Below are positions 17,513 to 27,157 of a DNA stretch of 64,000 bases, piece after piece. A program made the translations under genes and the position numbers. Under the pieces are notes generated by a model, which did not search any database, was not told the DNA's origin, and saw only the letters and a program-made list of their open reading frames with translations. The stretch's first letter is position 1; each line of letters opens with the position of its first letter. The DNA comes from Planctomycetaceae bacterium (GTDB lineage: Bacteria; Planctomycetota; Phycisphaerae; UBA1845; UTPLA1), in contig WYBU01000019.1 of NCBI GenBank assembly GCA_011525745.1, positions 1-64,000 on the forward strand, given 5' to 3'.

Positions 17513-18553
17513 ATGCAACGATCAACAAGTTCGATGGGATTGCTGGCTGCCCTGCCGTTCGCGTTGGGATTGGCCATAAGCGGCGTTGCGACCGCCCAGG
17601 AAGCCAATGAACGCGACACGCAATCGAAACGCCCGTCGGATGCGGCGACGCCCCGGCAGCCCGCTCCCACCGATGCGGGCTTCTGGCCTACGCCGCGCAT
17701 GATGGAGCTGTTCCTCGAACGCGGCGCGGAGGACATCGCGCGACAGCATTCCTTGAACGACGAGCAAAAGGCGTGGCTGATCGACGACATGAAACAACGT
17801 TGGCCCGCCTTCATGAACCGCCATCGCACCGTCATCCAACCGTTGATGAACGAAATGATCGAGCAGGGCATGTCCGAGCAGGCGCCCACCGCCGAGCAGG
17901 CCGCGCGCTGGGCCACGGCGGCGCTGCCGGTATTCGAGGATGTCAAGAAGGAAATCGACGCCGGCGTGGTTGAGTTCCGAAAGATTCTCAACGAAGAGCA
18001 GCGCGAAATCCTCAAGTCCGAAATGACCAAGCTCAACATGGGTTATTCGTTCCTGACGACCCGCGCCAAGGAGTGGAAGGAGGGCCGCTTTAACCCGTCC
18101 GAATGGCCCGGCGGCCGACGCCGCGGTCGCAATCGAGATCGAGATCGCAACCGCAATCGCGATGCCACGGCCAGTGCGCCTTCAGCACCGGCCGAGGAAG
18201 CCGCCGTCGCTTTCGCCGCCGATCCCAAGGACGAATGGACACGCTACGTTGAACAATTCATTGCAGCCTACGGGCTGGTCGATGGACAGCGGCTGACGGC
18301 CGAGTCGATTCTCAAGGACATGAAAGAAAGGACCGCGCCGCTGTTCTCCGAATACGCGCGCGTGACCGACGAGCTTAAGTCCGGCGGCGCGGGGGATGTC
18401 GAGCGCCTTCGACAAAAGCACAACGAGCTGCGCAACGCGCTGGACGGCCGTTTTTCCGAACTCAAGCAGCGGCTCGACGCCGTGCTGACGTCGGCCCAGC
18501 GGGCGCGCGGCACGCTGAGCACGCGCCCCGCCGCGGAATCCTCCGGCGGGTAA
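17513..18553 (+). CDS. Exported helical protein with Arg-Asp/Arg-Asn repeat linker
   Basis: A 346-residue protein with a signal peptide (LLAALPFALGLAISGVATAQ) and no recognised domain. The first half is helical and Met/Glu-rich (LNDEQKAWLIDDMKQRW, ILNEEQREILKSEMTKL), resembling periplasmic LTxxQ-type repeats only loosely. A basic linker GGRRRGRNRDRDRNRNRD comes from hexamer repeats at 18121-18162, and the second half is again helical and coiled-coil-like (ELRNALDGRFSELKQRLD). The ATG at 17513 follows GTGGAG. It is divergent from the site-2 protease gene with 88 bases between starts. Function unknown. Confidence 0.7.
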   Translation: MQRSTSSMGLLAALPFALGLAISGVATAQEANERDTQSKRPSDAATPRQPAPTDAGFWPTPRMMELFLERGAEDIARQHSLNDEQKAWLIDDMKQRWPAFMNRHRTVIQPLMNEMIEQGMSEQAPTAEQAARWATAALPVFEDVKKEIDAGVVEFRKILNEEQREILKSEMTKLNMGYSFLTTRAKEWKEGRFNPSEWPGGRRRGRNRDRDRNRNRDATASAPSAPAEEAAVAFAADPKDEWTRYVEQFIAAYGLVDGQRLTAESILKDMKERTAPLFSEYARVTDELKSGGAGDVERLRQKHNELRNALDGRFSELKQRLDAVLTSAQRARGTLSTRPAAESSGG

Positions 18554-18848
18554 TGCTTCCATGTCGCGTGGGCGGGCAAACGCAGGTGGCACAGCGGCCG
18601 CGGCTGTGAATGGGGCATTGTCGCGTTACGAGACGCGCACATGAGCAGGCGTTGGCCTGCCATCGCAGGTCAAGGAACCGCACGAGTCATGCGCGTGCCG
18701 CCCTCAAAGCGTTTGCGCTTTCTCACGTGCGAGTCCCGTTTGCACGTCGCGCTGGTCGCTTCACGGTCGCATACGGCTCTGATCAGTCCGCACGCTCCGT
18801 TGTATGATGCACCGGGTTCGCCCCCGGCTTGTTTTCAACGGGCTTGCG
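18554..18848. other. Intergenic stretch upstream of the AsmA-like gene
   Basis: It holds a short hairpin CACAGC-GGCCGCG-GCTGTG at 18589-18607 next to GGTGGCACAG, reminiscent of the wobble-hairpin left arm, and nothing else I can support. Short frames here lack family features. A promoter for the long downstream gene presumably lies here but I cannot point to it. Confidence 0.4.
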
Positions 18849-21800
18849 ATGAACGAACCGCCCTTACCGCACGCAATACAGAATCGTACCGTCACGCGCC
18901 GCCGCCGCTGGTTGCGCATCGGCCTGCCGCTACTGCTCTTATTGCTCGTCTCCGCCTACGCCACGCTTCCTTACTGGCTGCCGCGCAACTGGTTGCGTGA
19001 GCGCATCGCCCATGACCTGACGATGCTGCTCGACTGCCCCGTCCGCGTCGGCGATCTGTCGCTCGACTGGCGCGATGGCGTCGTGCTGCGCGACATCGTC
19101 ATCGCCGATGCCGCCACGCGCGGCGGCCGCCTGTTGCACATCGAGCGCGTCCGCTGCGGTCTCACGCCGCTGCGATGGGCCGCCGGCCGCGGCCTCGACC
19201 GCCTGGAACTGTTGCGACCGTCCGTCTTTGTTCAGATCAACGAGGACGGCCGCCTGAACCTTGCATCGATCGAGCCGGACCAGGGGAACCCCGCTACGCA
19301 CCGCTGGCTGGTGCGCGATGCCGTCGTTCATATCATCAACGTGAGCGACGCCGTCACGCCGGCCGTCTCGATCGGCAATCTGGAGCTGACCCTCGACGCG
19401 GTCACGGGCAAGGCCAAGGTCGAGTTGTCGGAAGGCCGCCTGGTGCGCGACGTGACCGTGGCCACGCCGCAGGGCGTCTGGTCCGCCGCCGCGAATCTTG
19501 TCATTCCCACCACAGGGACCATGACTGCGACCACGACTCGGCCCGCTGAATCTCCGTTTCACGGCGAGCTGGCCTTTCGCTGGCAGGATGTGGATCTCGC
19601 TTCGATTCCGTTTCACTGGTGGCCCGACGCGGCTGGAATTCGACTGCGCGGCCGGTGCTCCGGCGAAATTCACGGCACGGCCCGCGGCGATCTGGCGCAG
19701 TCGTTCGAGCTGACGCTTCAAGCCCGAGAAGTCGTCTGGTCGCGACAGACGAACGACGCCGAAGAGCAACGGCTCGACCTTGTGCGCGTGGCCGCCGCCG
19801 GGCGATTCAGCCCGACGGAGGAGGTGCTGGCGCTCTCACGCTTTCGCCTCGAACTCCCGGGTGCGACGATTCGCGACCGCGCCGAGCCGCTCGAAGCCGG
19901 TACCGCCGCGGCCGAACCATTCGAATGGGCGCGGCGCGGCGAAACGCCCGTGCTACTTCGCGCTGCGGTCGACGTGACCGACGCGGAGCGCATTCCGCCC
20001 GCATGGTTGGCCGCCGGATGGCCCGCCGGCGCGCGACTGGGCGGCGCAGTGCGCATCGACCTCGACTGGCGTTCGACGCGCCGCTTCGATCGCTTGACCT
20101 TTCACGCCGAAGGCCGCAACGCCTTGCTGGATGTTCCCGATCGATTACGCATCGACGGTACGCTCCCGCTACGGGTCGGCGGCGCTGTTACGTTTGACTG
20201 GCCGCGCGCCTCATTCTTCGCGCAGGACCTGACCGCCGTTGTCGGCGCTTCGTATCTCGGCCTCTCGGCCGAGGGGCCGCTGTTGCGTGAAGGATGGATG
20301 TCGCTTTCCGCCATCACCGGCAAGACGCTGCCCGCCATGAGCGATCCGAATTCATCACCCGGGCTACCGCGTCCGGTCCACGTGTCGCTGAAGTTAACGA
20401 CTTCCGACGCCGCGCAAGCGCTGGACGTTTTCCCCTGGCTGCGCCGAGAGCTACAGGCCCGATCGCCGCCTGTCGCAATCGCGGCATCCGGCCCGATGAG
20501 CGTTGCGTGTGACATTCGACCCACGCAGCGCGGCGCCCGATTCGATGCCGCCCTCACGGCCGATGGGACTTCGGCAATTCAGATCGGCGATCTATTCACC
20601 AAGCCGGCCGGTCGCCCACTGAACCTGCGCGCCGGACTCGATCTGTCTTCATCCGATGAGGAATCGCCGACCTGGTACGCCGATGACGCCATTCTGTCGG
20701 CGAGTTGTGGCGACGCACATGCGCCACGAATCTCAGCCGACGCGCAGGCCAGTTGGACCTCCCATGAGTCCCCATCCGGGTCCGAACCCGGTGAGCTTGT
20801 CCTGCAATGCGACTGGACGCTGGCCGGCATCGAAGATTGGCTCGCCTCGTCGCCGGCCGCGCAGCGATTGTTGGCGAACGCCGTTGCGAGCGACGTTGAA
20901 TTGGCAGGCGAGGTCGCGGCACGTATGGTGGCTCAACTATCAATTTGTAATGTCGATTCTGAACCGTATTTAACGGGCGGGCACGCATCGGTCATCGTCA
21001 ACGCAGAGCAGTTGCACGGCCGGGTCGGCGAAGTCTGGCACAAGCCGCCTGGGGAATCCGCCGCGATCAGTGCGAAGATTCGCCTCGCTCGCAACGTGCC
21101 CAACCACGTGGAGTCGGTCGAGGCGCTTGCTCATGTTCCCTTCGCCACGCTGTACACGGCCGGCAGGGTCACTGAGGATCAATCCGCAATAGAGGTCACC
21201 GGCGGCGTTTACGATTGGAACGCGCTATTGGCGCATAGTCCGCTGATGCGCAGCGTGATCGGGTCAAACGAACTCGACGGCTCAGCGTTGGTTGATGTAT
21301 CCATCGAGCGGGATCGCGATGCGACGAGTTACACCTTCGATCTCGACGCGACCGAGTCGGCTATATACGTTCCGTCCGCCGCGCCCCTGCCGAGGGTTGC
21401 CGGTAACGAGCCGACAACGGCCAATCTCGACGAAACGACGGGATCAGCATCACTGGCGGAATCAGCCTCGGTCGCTCGCCCCCTGTTCGCTAAGCGCCGC
21501 GGCGTACCGCTGACGCTGAGCGGCGGCCTCCTCGTCCGCCCGCCGCGGATCGAGGAGGATTCATCGCGATCGCGATGGGTCCTCATCCGGCCGGGCGTGC
21601 TGCAACTGGGCCAGTCAAGCGTCGAAATAGCCGATGGTTCGGCGCGATTCGACGAAGCGGTTCCGGCGGCCCGGCCGCGCGGATCGGATCCGATTTCACG
21701 GTTGCGTGGCTGGTTGCATGCGTTAAAAAACGCGGATGTGGCGGCGAACATCCGCTGCGACCTGACGCACGACGACGGTCTCGAAATTCCCCAGTTGCAG

Positions 21801-23534
21801 CGCCTCTTGGCGCCGTACGAAGTAAGTGGTCTCCTCACGGCGCAGGTCGTTCTGTCGGCCCGTCACGATTCGGCGCGCTGTGTGGCGGCGATGAACGCCG
21901 ACTTGATTTCCGCGACTGCGCCGGATGTGTACGTCAAGCCCGCGGGCGACCGCCTCCGCGCTTCGTGGGACGTAACGCTTCAACGACGCGCGCATCAAAC
22001 ACATGAAATCCGTGGCGCAATCTCCGCTGCCACCGACGCGGACGGCGAAGTCGATCCGCCGGCGGCAGTCGACGCTCACGGATTGACCGTGCATGATTTC
22101 GTCATTGATGCGCCGCCGCTTTCGATGCGACTTCGCGGCGCCGCCACGCGCGAACCCGATGCCGATTCGGCGCCGGCCACGCGCAGCGCCCTGTCCTGGA
22201 GCGCCGACGCCGCAATCGACGTAACCGATCTGGCCGAAGCCGCGGATGGATGGGCACTGCCCACTCTGCACCCCCGACGGGGCGGCTTTCATGCGCGGCT
22301 GACCGCCTGCGGCGACCGGAACCAAGTACGCCTCGACGACTTTCGCCTGGAATTCAACGACGCTTGTTTCGCGCCCGATGCGGCCGAATCCCCCGAGCAC
22401 GATCTGTGCCTCGACGGCGACCTCGCCATCACGCCCGGTGTCATTCGATCGAACAACTTGGGCCTTCGCCTCGGTGAGGCCGACGTAAGGCTCGCTCTGG
22501 ACATTGCCGCTGCCGGTGCGCGGTTCACCAACGGCGTGACCGGTACGTTTCTCGCAACGTCGCGTTACGCGGATACCGGGCGTCTCATGCCGCGCGTGCA
22601 GGTCTGGCACAACGCCCTGCTTCGCCTGCAACGCCAGTTCTCAGGCGAGCGAACGTCGCGAACCCCGGCGGATGCTCCGCCGCGCACCGCCCTGCCGAAT
22701 GCACTGCTGCGGTTCGCCGGCGCCAGCGACCTGGCCGGGCAGGTTCACGTCCGCGACGCCGTCATTCCCCATCTGGCCGGCGCAGGGCCGTTTGCGGCGC
22801 ACGAGTTGGTTCTCGAACCCGCGTTGCGGCGCGGACGCTTCGAACTGCCGTTCCGTACGGCCGTCAACGGCGGCGTCGTCACCGGTCGCATCGACTGCAC
22901 GCTCGATCGGCCCAATCCGTGGTTCGACCTGGCCTACGAAGCCCGCGACCTGTCGAGCGAGCCGAACACACGCCCGCTGGTCGAGGCTTTCTTCCCCGGC
23001 CTGACCGTCGAAGGCCCCATCACGCTGATCGACGCCACACACCAGCGTCTCTTCGACGAGCCGGGCGTGCCGAATCCGGCGCTGGGCAGCGGCGAAATGA
23101 TCCTCGGCCGTGGCGCCGTCGTCGGCCGCGCCGCCCCGCTGGCCGTCACGCGCATCTTCCCCGGCCTGAACCTGACGCGCTTCGATTTTACGCGCATGCA
23201 CAACCGCTTCGAAAAACAGCCCGACGGTCGCATGGACAATCAGATGGTGTTCTACGGCGCGAACTATCACATGTACGTGGACGGCGCGTCCTTCGCCGAC
23301 GGTCGCATCCGCTACGAAGTCGGCATCGATCTCTACGCCAACCTCATCCCGACGCTGTCCAACAAGGGGCAAGGGCGCATCGCCATCTTCATCAAGACCG
23401 GCCGGCGCGGGCCGAACAATACGTTGCTCGACGAAACCGTCAGTTACCTGCGGCCGGATCAGTTGCTGGCCAAGATCCTCAGTGACAACGTACTCACGCA
23501 GACGTACCACGTCGTCACAGACAAATTGCGATGA
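18849..23534 (+). CDS. Very large AsmA-like membrane-anchored protein
   Basis: 1561 residues from the ATG at 18849; 18804 is an alternative start. A basic N-terminus precedes one membrane helix (IGLPLLLLLLVSAYATLPYWL), then a long periplasmic region of beta-rich repeats. The start pattern (WLRERIAHDLTMLLDCPVRVG, DLSLDWRDGVVLRDIVI, LLHIERVRCGLTPLRW, GRGLDRLELLRPSVFV) is that of AsmA/TamB/YhdP proteins, bridge-like lipid carriers between inner and outer membranes (family knowledge). The C-terminal 200 residues (LGSGEMILGRGAVVG, DGRMDNQMVFYGANYHMYVDG, RIRYEVGIDLYANLIP) resemble the AsmA-like C-terminal domain. It appears monocistronic. A role in outer-membrane lipid homeostasis is inference. Confidence 0.8.
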   Translation: MNEPPLPHAIQNRTVTRRRRWLRIGLPLLLLLLVSAYATLPYWLPRNWLRERIAHDLTMLLDCPVRVGDLSLDWRDGVVLRDIVIADAATRGGRLLHIERVRCGLTPLRWAAGRGLDRLELLRPSVFVQINEDGRLNLASIEPDQGNPATHRWLVRDAVVHIINVSDAVTPAVSIGNLELTLDAVTGKAKVELSEGRLVRDVTVATPQGVWSAAANLVIPTTGTMTATTTRPAESPFHGELAFRWQDVDLASIPFHWWPDAAGIRLRGRCSGEIHGTARGDLAQSFELTLQAREVVWSRQTNDAEEQRLDLVRVAAAGRFSPTEEVLALSRFRLELPGATIRDRAEPLEAGTAAAEPFEWARRGETPVLLRAAVDVTDAERIPPAWLAAGWPAGARLGGAVRIDLDWRSTRRFDRLTFHAEGRNALLDVPDRLRIDGTLPLRVGGAVTFDWPRASFFAQDLTAVVGASYLGLSAEGPLLREGWMSLSAITGKTLPAMSDPNSSPGLPRPVHVSLKLTTSDAAQALDVFPWLRRELQARSPPVAIAASGPMSVACDIRPTQRGARFDAALTADGTSAIQIGDLFTKPAGRPLNLRAGLDLSSSDEESPTWYADDAILSASCGDAHAPRISADAQASWTSHESPSGSEPGELVLQCDWTLAGIEDWLASSPAAQRLLANAVASDVELAGEVAARMVAQLSICNVDSEPYLTGGHASVIVNAEQLHGRVGEVWHKPPGESAAISAKIRLARNVPNHVESVEALAHVPFATLYTAGRVTEDQSAIEVTGGVYDWNALLAHSPLMRSVIGSNELDGSALVDVSIERDRDATSYTFDLDATESAIYVPSAAPLPRVAGNEPTTANLDETTGSASLAESASVARPLFAKRRGVPLTLSGGLLVRPPRIEEDSSRSRWVLIRPGVLQLGQSSVEIADGSARFDEAVPAARPRGSDPISRLRGWLHALKNADVAANIRCDLTHDDGLEIPQLQRLLAPYEVSGLLTAQVVLSARHDSARCVAAMNADLISATAPDVYVKPAGDRLRASWDVTLQRRAHQTHEIRGAISAATDADGEVDPPAAVDAHGLTVHDFVIDAPPLSMRLRGAATREPDADSAPATRSALSWSADAAIDVTDLAEAADGWALPTLHPRRGGFHARLTACGDRNQVRLDDFRLEFNDACFAPDAAESPEHDLCLDGDLAITPGVIRSNNLGLRLGEADVRLALDIAAAGARFTNGVTGTFLATSRYADTGRLMPRVQVWHNALLRLQRQFSGERTSRTPADAPPRTALPNALLRFAGASDLAGQVHVRDAVIPHLAGAGPFAAHELVLEPALRRGRFELPFRTAVNGGVVTGRIDCTLDRPNPWFDLAYEARDLSSEPNTRPLVEAFFPGLTVEGPITLIDATHQRLFDEPGVPNPALGSGEMILGRGAVVGRAAPLAVTRIFPGLNLTRFDFTRMHNRFEKQPDGRMDNQMVFYGANYHMYVDGASFADGRIRYEVGIDLYANLIPTLSNKGQGRIAIFIKTGRRGPNNTLLDETVSYLRPDQLLAKILSDNVLTQTYHVVTDKLR

Positions 23535-23552
23535 TGCGCCATGCCGGAGAAG

Positions 23553-23626
23553 CAACATGGCCAAACCCATGCGTGCAGTGCGGCGCCTTGCAGCGAACCG
23601 CCGACCGCAAGGGCCTGGCCACGTTG
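23553..23626 (-). repeat. Wobble-hairpin element, complete copy 2
   Basis: The arms are CAACATGGCCAAACCC (23553-23568) and GGGCCTGGCCACGTTG (23611-23626). The three differences are A/C clashes on the plus strand but U.G pairs on the minus strand, so this copy is oriented minus. It starts 18 bases after the stop of the AsmA-like gene. On its own strand the right arm reads GGGTTTGGCCATGTTG, close to that of copy 1. Confidence 0.7.
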
Positions 23627-23684
23627 TGTTGCGCCGACCTGTAAAGGCAGAGCCAAATGAAGAGTGCTTCGCTCACGGTTCCCA

Positions 23685-23804
23685 CATCTGAGATTTCAAA
23701 TCTGAAATATCAAGTCTCAAATCACGCATCTCCTGCTCGGCAACTCTTCGCGCCCTTCGCGCCGCTGCGTGCGGCCTGCTGTTTCGACGTTTTGACTTTT
23801 CCAC
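23685..23804. repeat. Composite repeat: AT-rich AAATCT unit plus TTTCGAC unit, copy 1
   Basis: The first unit (23685-23723) is AT-rich with AGATTTCAAATCTGAAAT and AAGTCTCAAATC, containing the small palindrome AGATTT-C-AAATCT. The second unit (23781-23804) is GTTTCGACGTTTTGACTTTT. The same two units in the same order occur at 32225-32392. Both composites end 33-34 bases beyond the stop codon of a minus-strand gene (DUF1579 gene here, nupC there). The AT-rich part stands out from the GC-rich surroundings. Confidence 0.7.
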
Positions 23805-23836
23805 GTCGCGCGTCGTGGCTTTTCCCCGCTCGCCGC

Positions 23837-24517
23837 TTACTTCTTCCGCGTGTACGTGATGTCGACCGGCTTGTATCCGTCCCCGGCATGCAGGTCGTAA
23901 ATCTCGAACACGAACTTGTCCTCGCTCACCACGCGCGTTACGTACTTCACGTACCGCCCGACCACGTTCAGCATCGGCTCGTCCATCTCGCCGTAATACG
24001 TGAACACCTTGCCCTCCGGATCGGCCGCTCCCTTCATCACCAGCATCTGCGTACCCATCGTATCGGCCCAGTTGGCCACATACATGTTGCGCAGGTTGTC
24101 GTAGCCGGTCATGCCGGACCCCTCGAACGGCACGGTTTTCATCGCGCCGGTCATGTCGGGCAGCAGCGTCTCGCCCTTGTGTTCCTGCAGCAAGAATCGC
24201 TTGCCGAGCACCCATTTGAATTCCGACGTCCCTTTCGACTCGGCCGGCGGCGCGCCGGGTCCGCCCATGTACATCCGCGTGGTCGTTTCCCATGTGCCGA
24301 CGAAACGATCGAGCATGGCGTGATGCTTGCCCGGCTTCATCGACTCCGTCCACTTCTTCATTCCCTCCATCATCATCTTCATCTGCTCGGGGTCCGGCAT
24401 CTGCGGCTGCTGACCGGCCTTGGGCTTCGTTTCGTCCTGAAACGACCAGGCGCTGGTGGCGAGAAGCACGGTGGCGGCGCAGACGGCCGCGGCTGCAACT
24501 GCAAATCGACGGTTCAT
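23837..24517 (-). CDS. DUF1579-type exported protein A
   Basis: A 226-residue protein with a signal peptide (VAAAAVCAATVLLATSAWS). The mature part begins with a Met/Lys-rich helix (PDPEQMKMMMEGMKKW), then a lipocalin-like DUF1579 domain: LDRFVGTWETTTRMYM, FKWVLGKRFLLQEHKG, FEGSGMTGYDNLRNMYVANWAD and DKFVFEIYDL. CAGGAG lies 8 bases upstream of the ATG. The function of DUF1579 proteins is unknown. It is paralogous to the next gene (24724-25362), with the same domain order, and both lie on the minus strand. Confidence 0.85.
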   Translation of the reverse strand: MNRRFAVAAAAVCAATVLLATSAWSFQDETKPKAGQQPQMPDPEQMKMMMEGMKKWTESMKPGKHHAMLDRFVGTWETTTRMYMGGPGAPPAESKGTSEFKWVLGKRFLLQEHKGETLLPDMTGAMKTVPFEGSGMTGYDNLRNMYVANWADTMGTQMLVMKGAADPEGKVFTYYGEMDEPMLNVVGRYVKYVTRVVSEDKFVFEIYDLHAGDGYKPVDITYTRKK

Positions 24518-24669
24518 TTGAACACTCCTGAAAGGGTATGGTTTCCCGCACCGTCAGCGTAGACGGCGCGCTTTGGTTCCGAAAAAAAAGAGATACGGGC
24601 GCGGCGCTTCGCAAAGCGTCTTTCCCGACGACGTGTCGCCCGAGCGCCATCGAATCGCCGCGCCGCAAC

Positions 24670-24704
24670 AAAAAAGGCCCCGCGCCGAGGTCGGTCGCGG
24701 AGCC
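24670..24704 (-). terminator. Intrinsic terminator after DUF1579 gene B
   Basis: The minus strand reads GGCTCCGCG, an 11-base loop, CGCGGGGCC, then TTTTTT. The stem is 9 bp with one G.U pair. It begins 20 bases after the stop of the 24724-25362 gene, separating it from its downstream paralogue. Confidence 0.8.
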
Positions 24705-24723
24705 TGTTTACGATCATTCGTGT

Positions 24724-25362
24724 CTACTTCGATCGCGTGTAATTCAGCGTCATGCAGGTGAATTCCTTGCCGTCCGGGCCGGGACCGGACATTTCCATCG
24801 AATAGCGATCGTTGCCCTGGATGCGATAGGTCGTCTTCATCCAGGTTTCCTTGCCGTCCTGCATCGGGTCGGGAAACTTGCCCATGAACGTGATCGTCTT
24901 GCCGTTGGCGTCGCATTCGCCCGTCGCGTGCATGATCATCGTGCTCATGTTGTCCATCCAGATCGATACGTACTTTTTCTGGAAGTTGTCGTAGCCCATG
25001 ACGCCAAAACCTTCAAAAGGCGTCGGCATTCCCGGCATCGGATCGCCGGAGACCTTCGTCGCCACGAACCGATCGCCCAGCATCCACTCCGTCGTGCACT
25101 CGCTTTTCGACTCCTCCCACGGGGCGTCCGGCACGAATCGGAAGCGCCCCTGGCAGGTCCACTTGCCCACGAGCGGCTTCAGGTGTGAATGAAACTCGCC
25201 AGGGGCCGCGTACTTGGCGCACTCTTCCATCATTTTCTTCATCATGTCGTCGCCGGCCGGTTGCCCGGCGCCCGCCTTCGGCTTGTCATCCTGCGCCACG
25301 ATCGGCATCGCCACGGCCACCATACACGCCACGATGCTACCCAGCACCAGCACCTTCTTCAT
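24724..25362 (-). CDS. DUF1579-type exported protein B
   Basis: A 212-residue protein with a clear signal peptide (MKKVLVLGSIVACMVAVAMPIVAQ). The DUF1579 domain runs HLKPLVGKWTCQGRFRF, CTTEWMLGDRFVATKV, FEGFGVMGYDNFQKKYVSIWMD, MIMHATGECDANGKTITF. AAAGGAGCG is placed 5 bases before the ATG at 25362. It has its own terminator and the neighbouring paralogue has its own ribosome site and spacer, so the two may be regulated separately. Likely a secreted or periplasmic beta-barrel fold; role unknown. Confidence 0.87.
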   Translation of the reverse strand: MKKVLVLGSIVACMVAVAMPIVAQDDKPKAGAGQPAGDDMMKKMMEECAKYAAPGEFHSHLKPLVGKWTCQGRFRFVPDAPWEESKSECTTEWMLGDRFVATKVSGDPMPGMPTPFEGFGVMGYDNFQKKYVSIWMDNMSTMIMHATGECDANGKTITFMGKFPDPMQDGKETWMKTTYRIQGNDRYSMEMSGPGPDGKEFTCMTLNYTRSK

Positions 25363-25519
25363 CGGACGCTCCTTTCTGAAATCGCCATTTGATATGTGAT
25401 CCCGCGCGCAGGCACACCGCCGCGCGTTCGGGGAGGTCTCCGAAATGGATGACCAGCGACCGGCCCGCCGCAAGTCCCGTAACAGGTTAACGCGTCAAAG
25501 AGATGATTACCAGTACCCG

Positions 25520-25765
25520 TCAGGCGGCCGTAGCACCGCCGCCGATGATGGCGCCTATCAGATTCTGGAACTCTTGTGATGACAAGAGGTTAATGAACGA
25601 ATCAGCGGTCGCCAGCCCGAGCGGAATGACGATGTTGAAACTGAAATTCGGGCCGAGCCAGTCCAGCGGATTGCATCCGCCGCAAAGGATCGGAATGACC
25701 ATGACGCTGCCGATCAACTTGGCCGTACGCCTGGGACAAGGTGGTTGAGCTGATTGCGTCGGCAT
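25520..25765 (-). CDS. Small membrane or lipoprotein, 81 residues
   Basis: A small protein with a basic start (PCPRRTAK), a hydrophobic stretch (LIGSVMVIPILCGGC) and a second hydrophobic part (FNIVIPLGL). It ends IGAIIGGGATAA. Cys in ILCGGC could be lipidated but the box is not standard. AAGGGA lies about 8 bases before the ATG. I recall short planctomycete proteins of this style (hydrophobic leader, Leu/Gly-rich tail) but cannot name a family. A plus-strand frame over the same bases is less convincing. Confidence 0.5.
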   Translation of the reverse strand: MPTQSAQPPCPRRTAKLIGSVMVIPILCGGCNPLDWLGPNFSFNIVIPLGLATADSFINLLSSQEFQNLIGAIIGGGATAA

Positions 25766-25885
25766 AGGTGATCCCTTCTTTGGTCATGCGCCGCCTGGCG
25801 CGCCCGGACGCGCGCCGCATTATCATATATCGGCACCGGGGCGAGCCGGCTCCGCAAGTCGGGAACCGATACTCGACGACCCATC

Positions 25886-27157
25886 GTGCCGAATACCCTG
25901 AAAGGCGCCGGGGAAGAGGATCAATTGATTTCACCACGAACGATCACGGCAACGGCAAACCGCACGGCGGTCCAAGTGACCGTGTCCACCGGGGCGACGC
26001 CGAGCAGCAGTTTGCCCGCGGATGCCCAGCGGCATCCGACGGCCCGGGCGCGCCTGACGCAGCTCACGCTTGCCTTGTACGTGCTGGTGCTTTTCGCGTG
26101 GCTCTGGCCGCATGACCGGGACGCGACATCCTCCGTTTACCTGCTTGTCTCCTGGGCGGCGTTCATGCTCCGGACGTTTCTTCTCCCGATTGGAGTCGTC
26201 GTCGGATTGTTGGCCCTCGTCGCGCTGCGTCGGCGGCTTCGCGGTCCGGCGTTGGCGCTTGGCCTGCTGCTGTTACCGACGATCGGATCGGAAGCGCGAC
26301 ACTTCAGCGCAGGTGCGGCAGCGCCCCGCCTGCCCGGTGACGCGCTGACGCTGATGACCGTCAATCTCTGGGAATACAACGCAAGCCCGCGGCGACTGGC
26401 CGAGTCGATGCTTGCGGCCGATGCCGAAGTACTGCTGATCCAGGAATTCACGCCCGCATGGCAGCGCGTCATTCTGGAGACTCTGGGCGACCGCTATCCG
26501 CATCGCGCCTGGACCAAGCGGTGCGACGCCTTCGGCATGGCCGTCCTTTCAAAGCGGCCGTTCGTCGAGCCGGTGCGCAGCGATTTCACGCCGGGCAGCC
26601 ACGACATCCCGCAGATGCGCGCCGTGGTAGAGGTCGACGCTCGTCGCGTGGTAATCTACAACATTCATCTCGCCCCGCCGCGCCGGCTCAGCTTCTTCGC
26701 GACGCAAAATCGCCAGTTTGCCGCGCTGCTTGACTTGTTCGCGCGCGAGAACGATCCGCTCATCGTCGGCGGCGACTGGAATTTCAGTGACATCGCCGAT
26801 CACGCATTCCGGATGAAATCCGCCGGCTTTACCGATACATGGGCACAGGCCGGCGCGGGCCGCGGCGCGACGTGGCCGGGCGATTGCGGCTGGTTCCGAC
26901 GGCTGGCCGGCTTACGGATCGATCACATCTTCCTCAACGGCGGCCTGGTCTGCGCCGAGGTGCGGACGACCGAGGCCTGCGGCTCTGATCATGTGCCCAT
27001 GATCGCGCGCATTGGATTTGCGAAAGAGTCAAGCGCTCGACGACGTACCGGACCTCCCTACGACGACAGCCGCATCGCCATCGACAGGCGCTCGCTGACG
27101 TTGGCCCAGTCGATCACGTTCCAGAAGGCGGTGACGTACGCCGCGCGGTTGTTCTGA
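25886..27157 (+). CDS. Membrane-anchored EEP-family phosphodiesterase
   Basis: 423 residues from a GTG start (uncertain). Three hydrophobic segments in residues 60-130 (LTLALYVLVLFAWLW, VYLLVSWAAFML, LPIGVVVGLLALVAL) precede a DNase I-like EEP domain with MTVNLWEYN, LIQEFTPAW, YNIHLAPPRR, GGDWNFSD, IDHIFLNG and GSDHVPM. The layout matches bacterial membrane EEP proteins of the YbhP/YafD type; substrate unknown. The C-terminal 33 codons (from about 27058) overlap the end of the convergent superoxide dismutase gene by 100 bases, so the last part of the protein is antisense-coded. Confidence 0.8.
   Translation: MPNTLKGAGEEDQLISPRTITATANRTAVQVTVSTGATPSSSLPADAQRHPTARARLTQLTLALYVLVLFAWLWPHDRDATSSVYLLVSWAAFMLRTFLLPIGVVVGLLALVALRRRLRGPALALGLLLLPTIGSEARHFSAGAAAPRLPGDALTLMTVNLWEYNASPRRLAESMLAADAEVLLIQEFTPAWQRVILETLGDRYPHRAWTKRCDAFGMAVLSKRPFVEPVRSDFTPGSHDIPQMRAVVEVDARRVVIYNIHLAPPRRLSFFATQNRQFAALLDLFARENDPLIVGGDWNFSDIADHAFRMKSAGFTDTWAQAGAGRGATWPGDCGWFRRLAGLRIDHIFLNGGLVCAEVRTTEACGSDHVPMIARIGFAKESSARRRTGPPYDDSRIAIDRRSLTLAQSITFQKAVTYAARLF

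Noticed and set aside
25503..25748. Plus-strand frame over the small membrane protein gene
   Set aside because: No ribosome site and no coherent hydrophobic pattern, while the minus frame has both.
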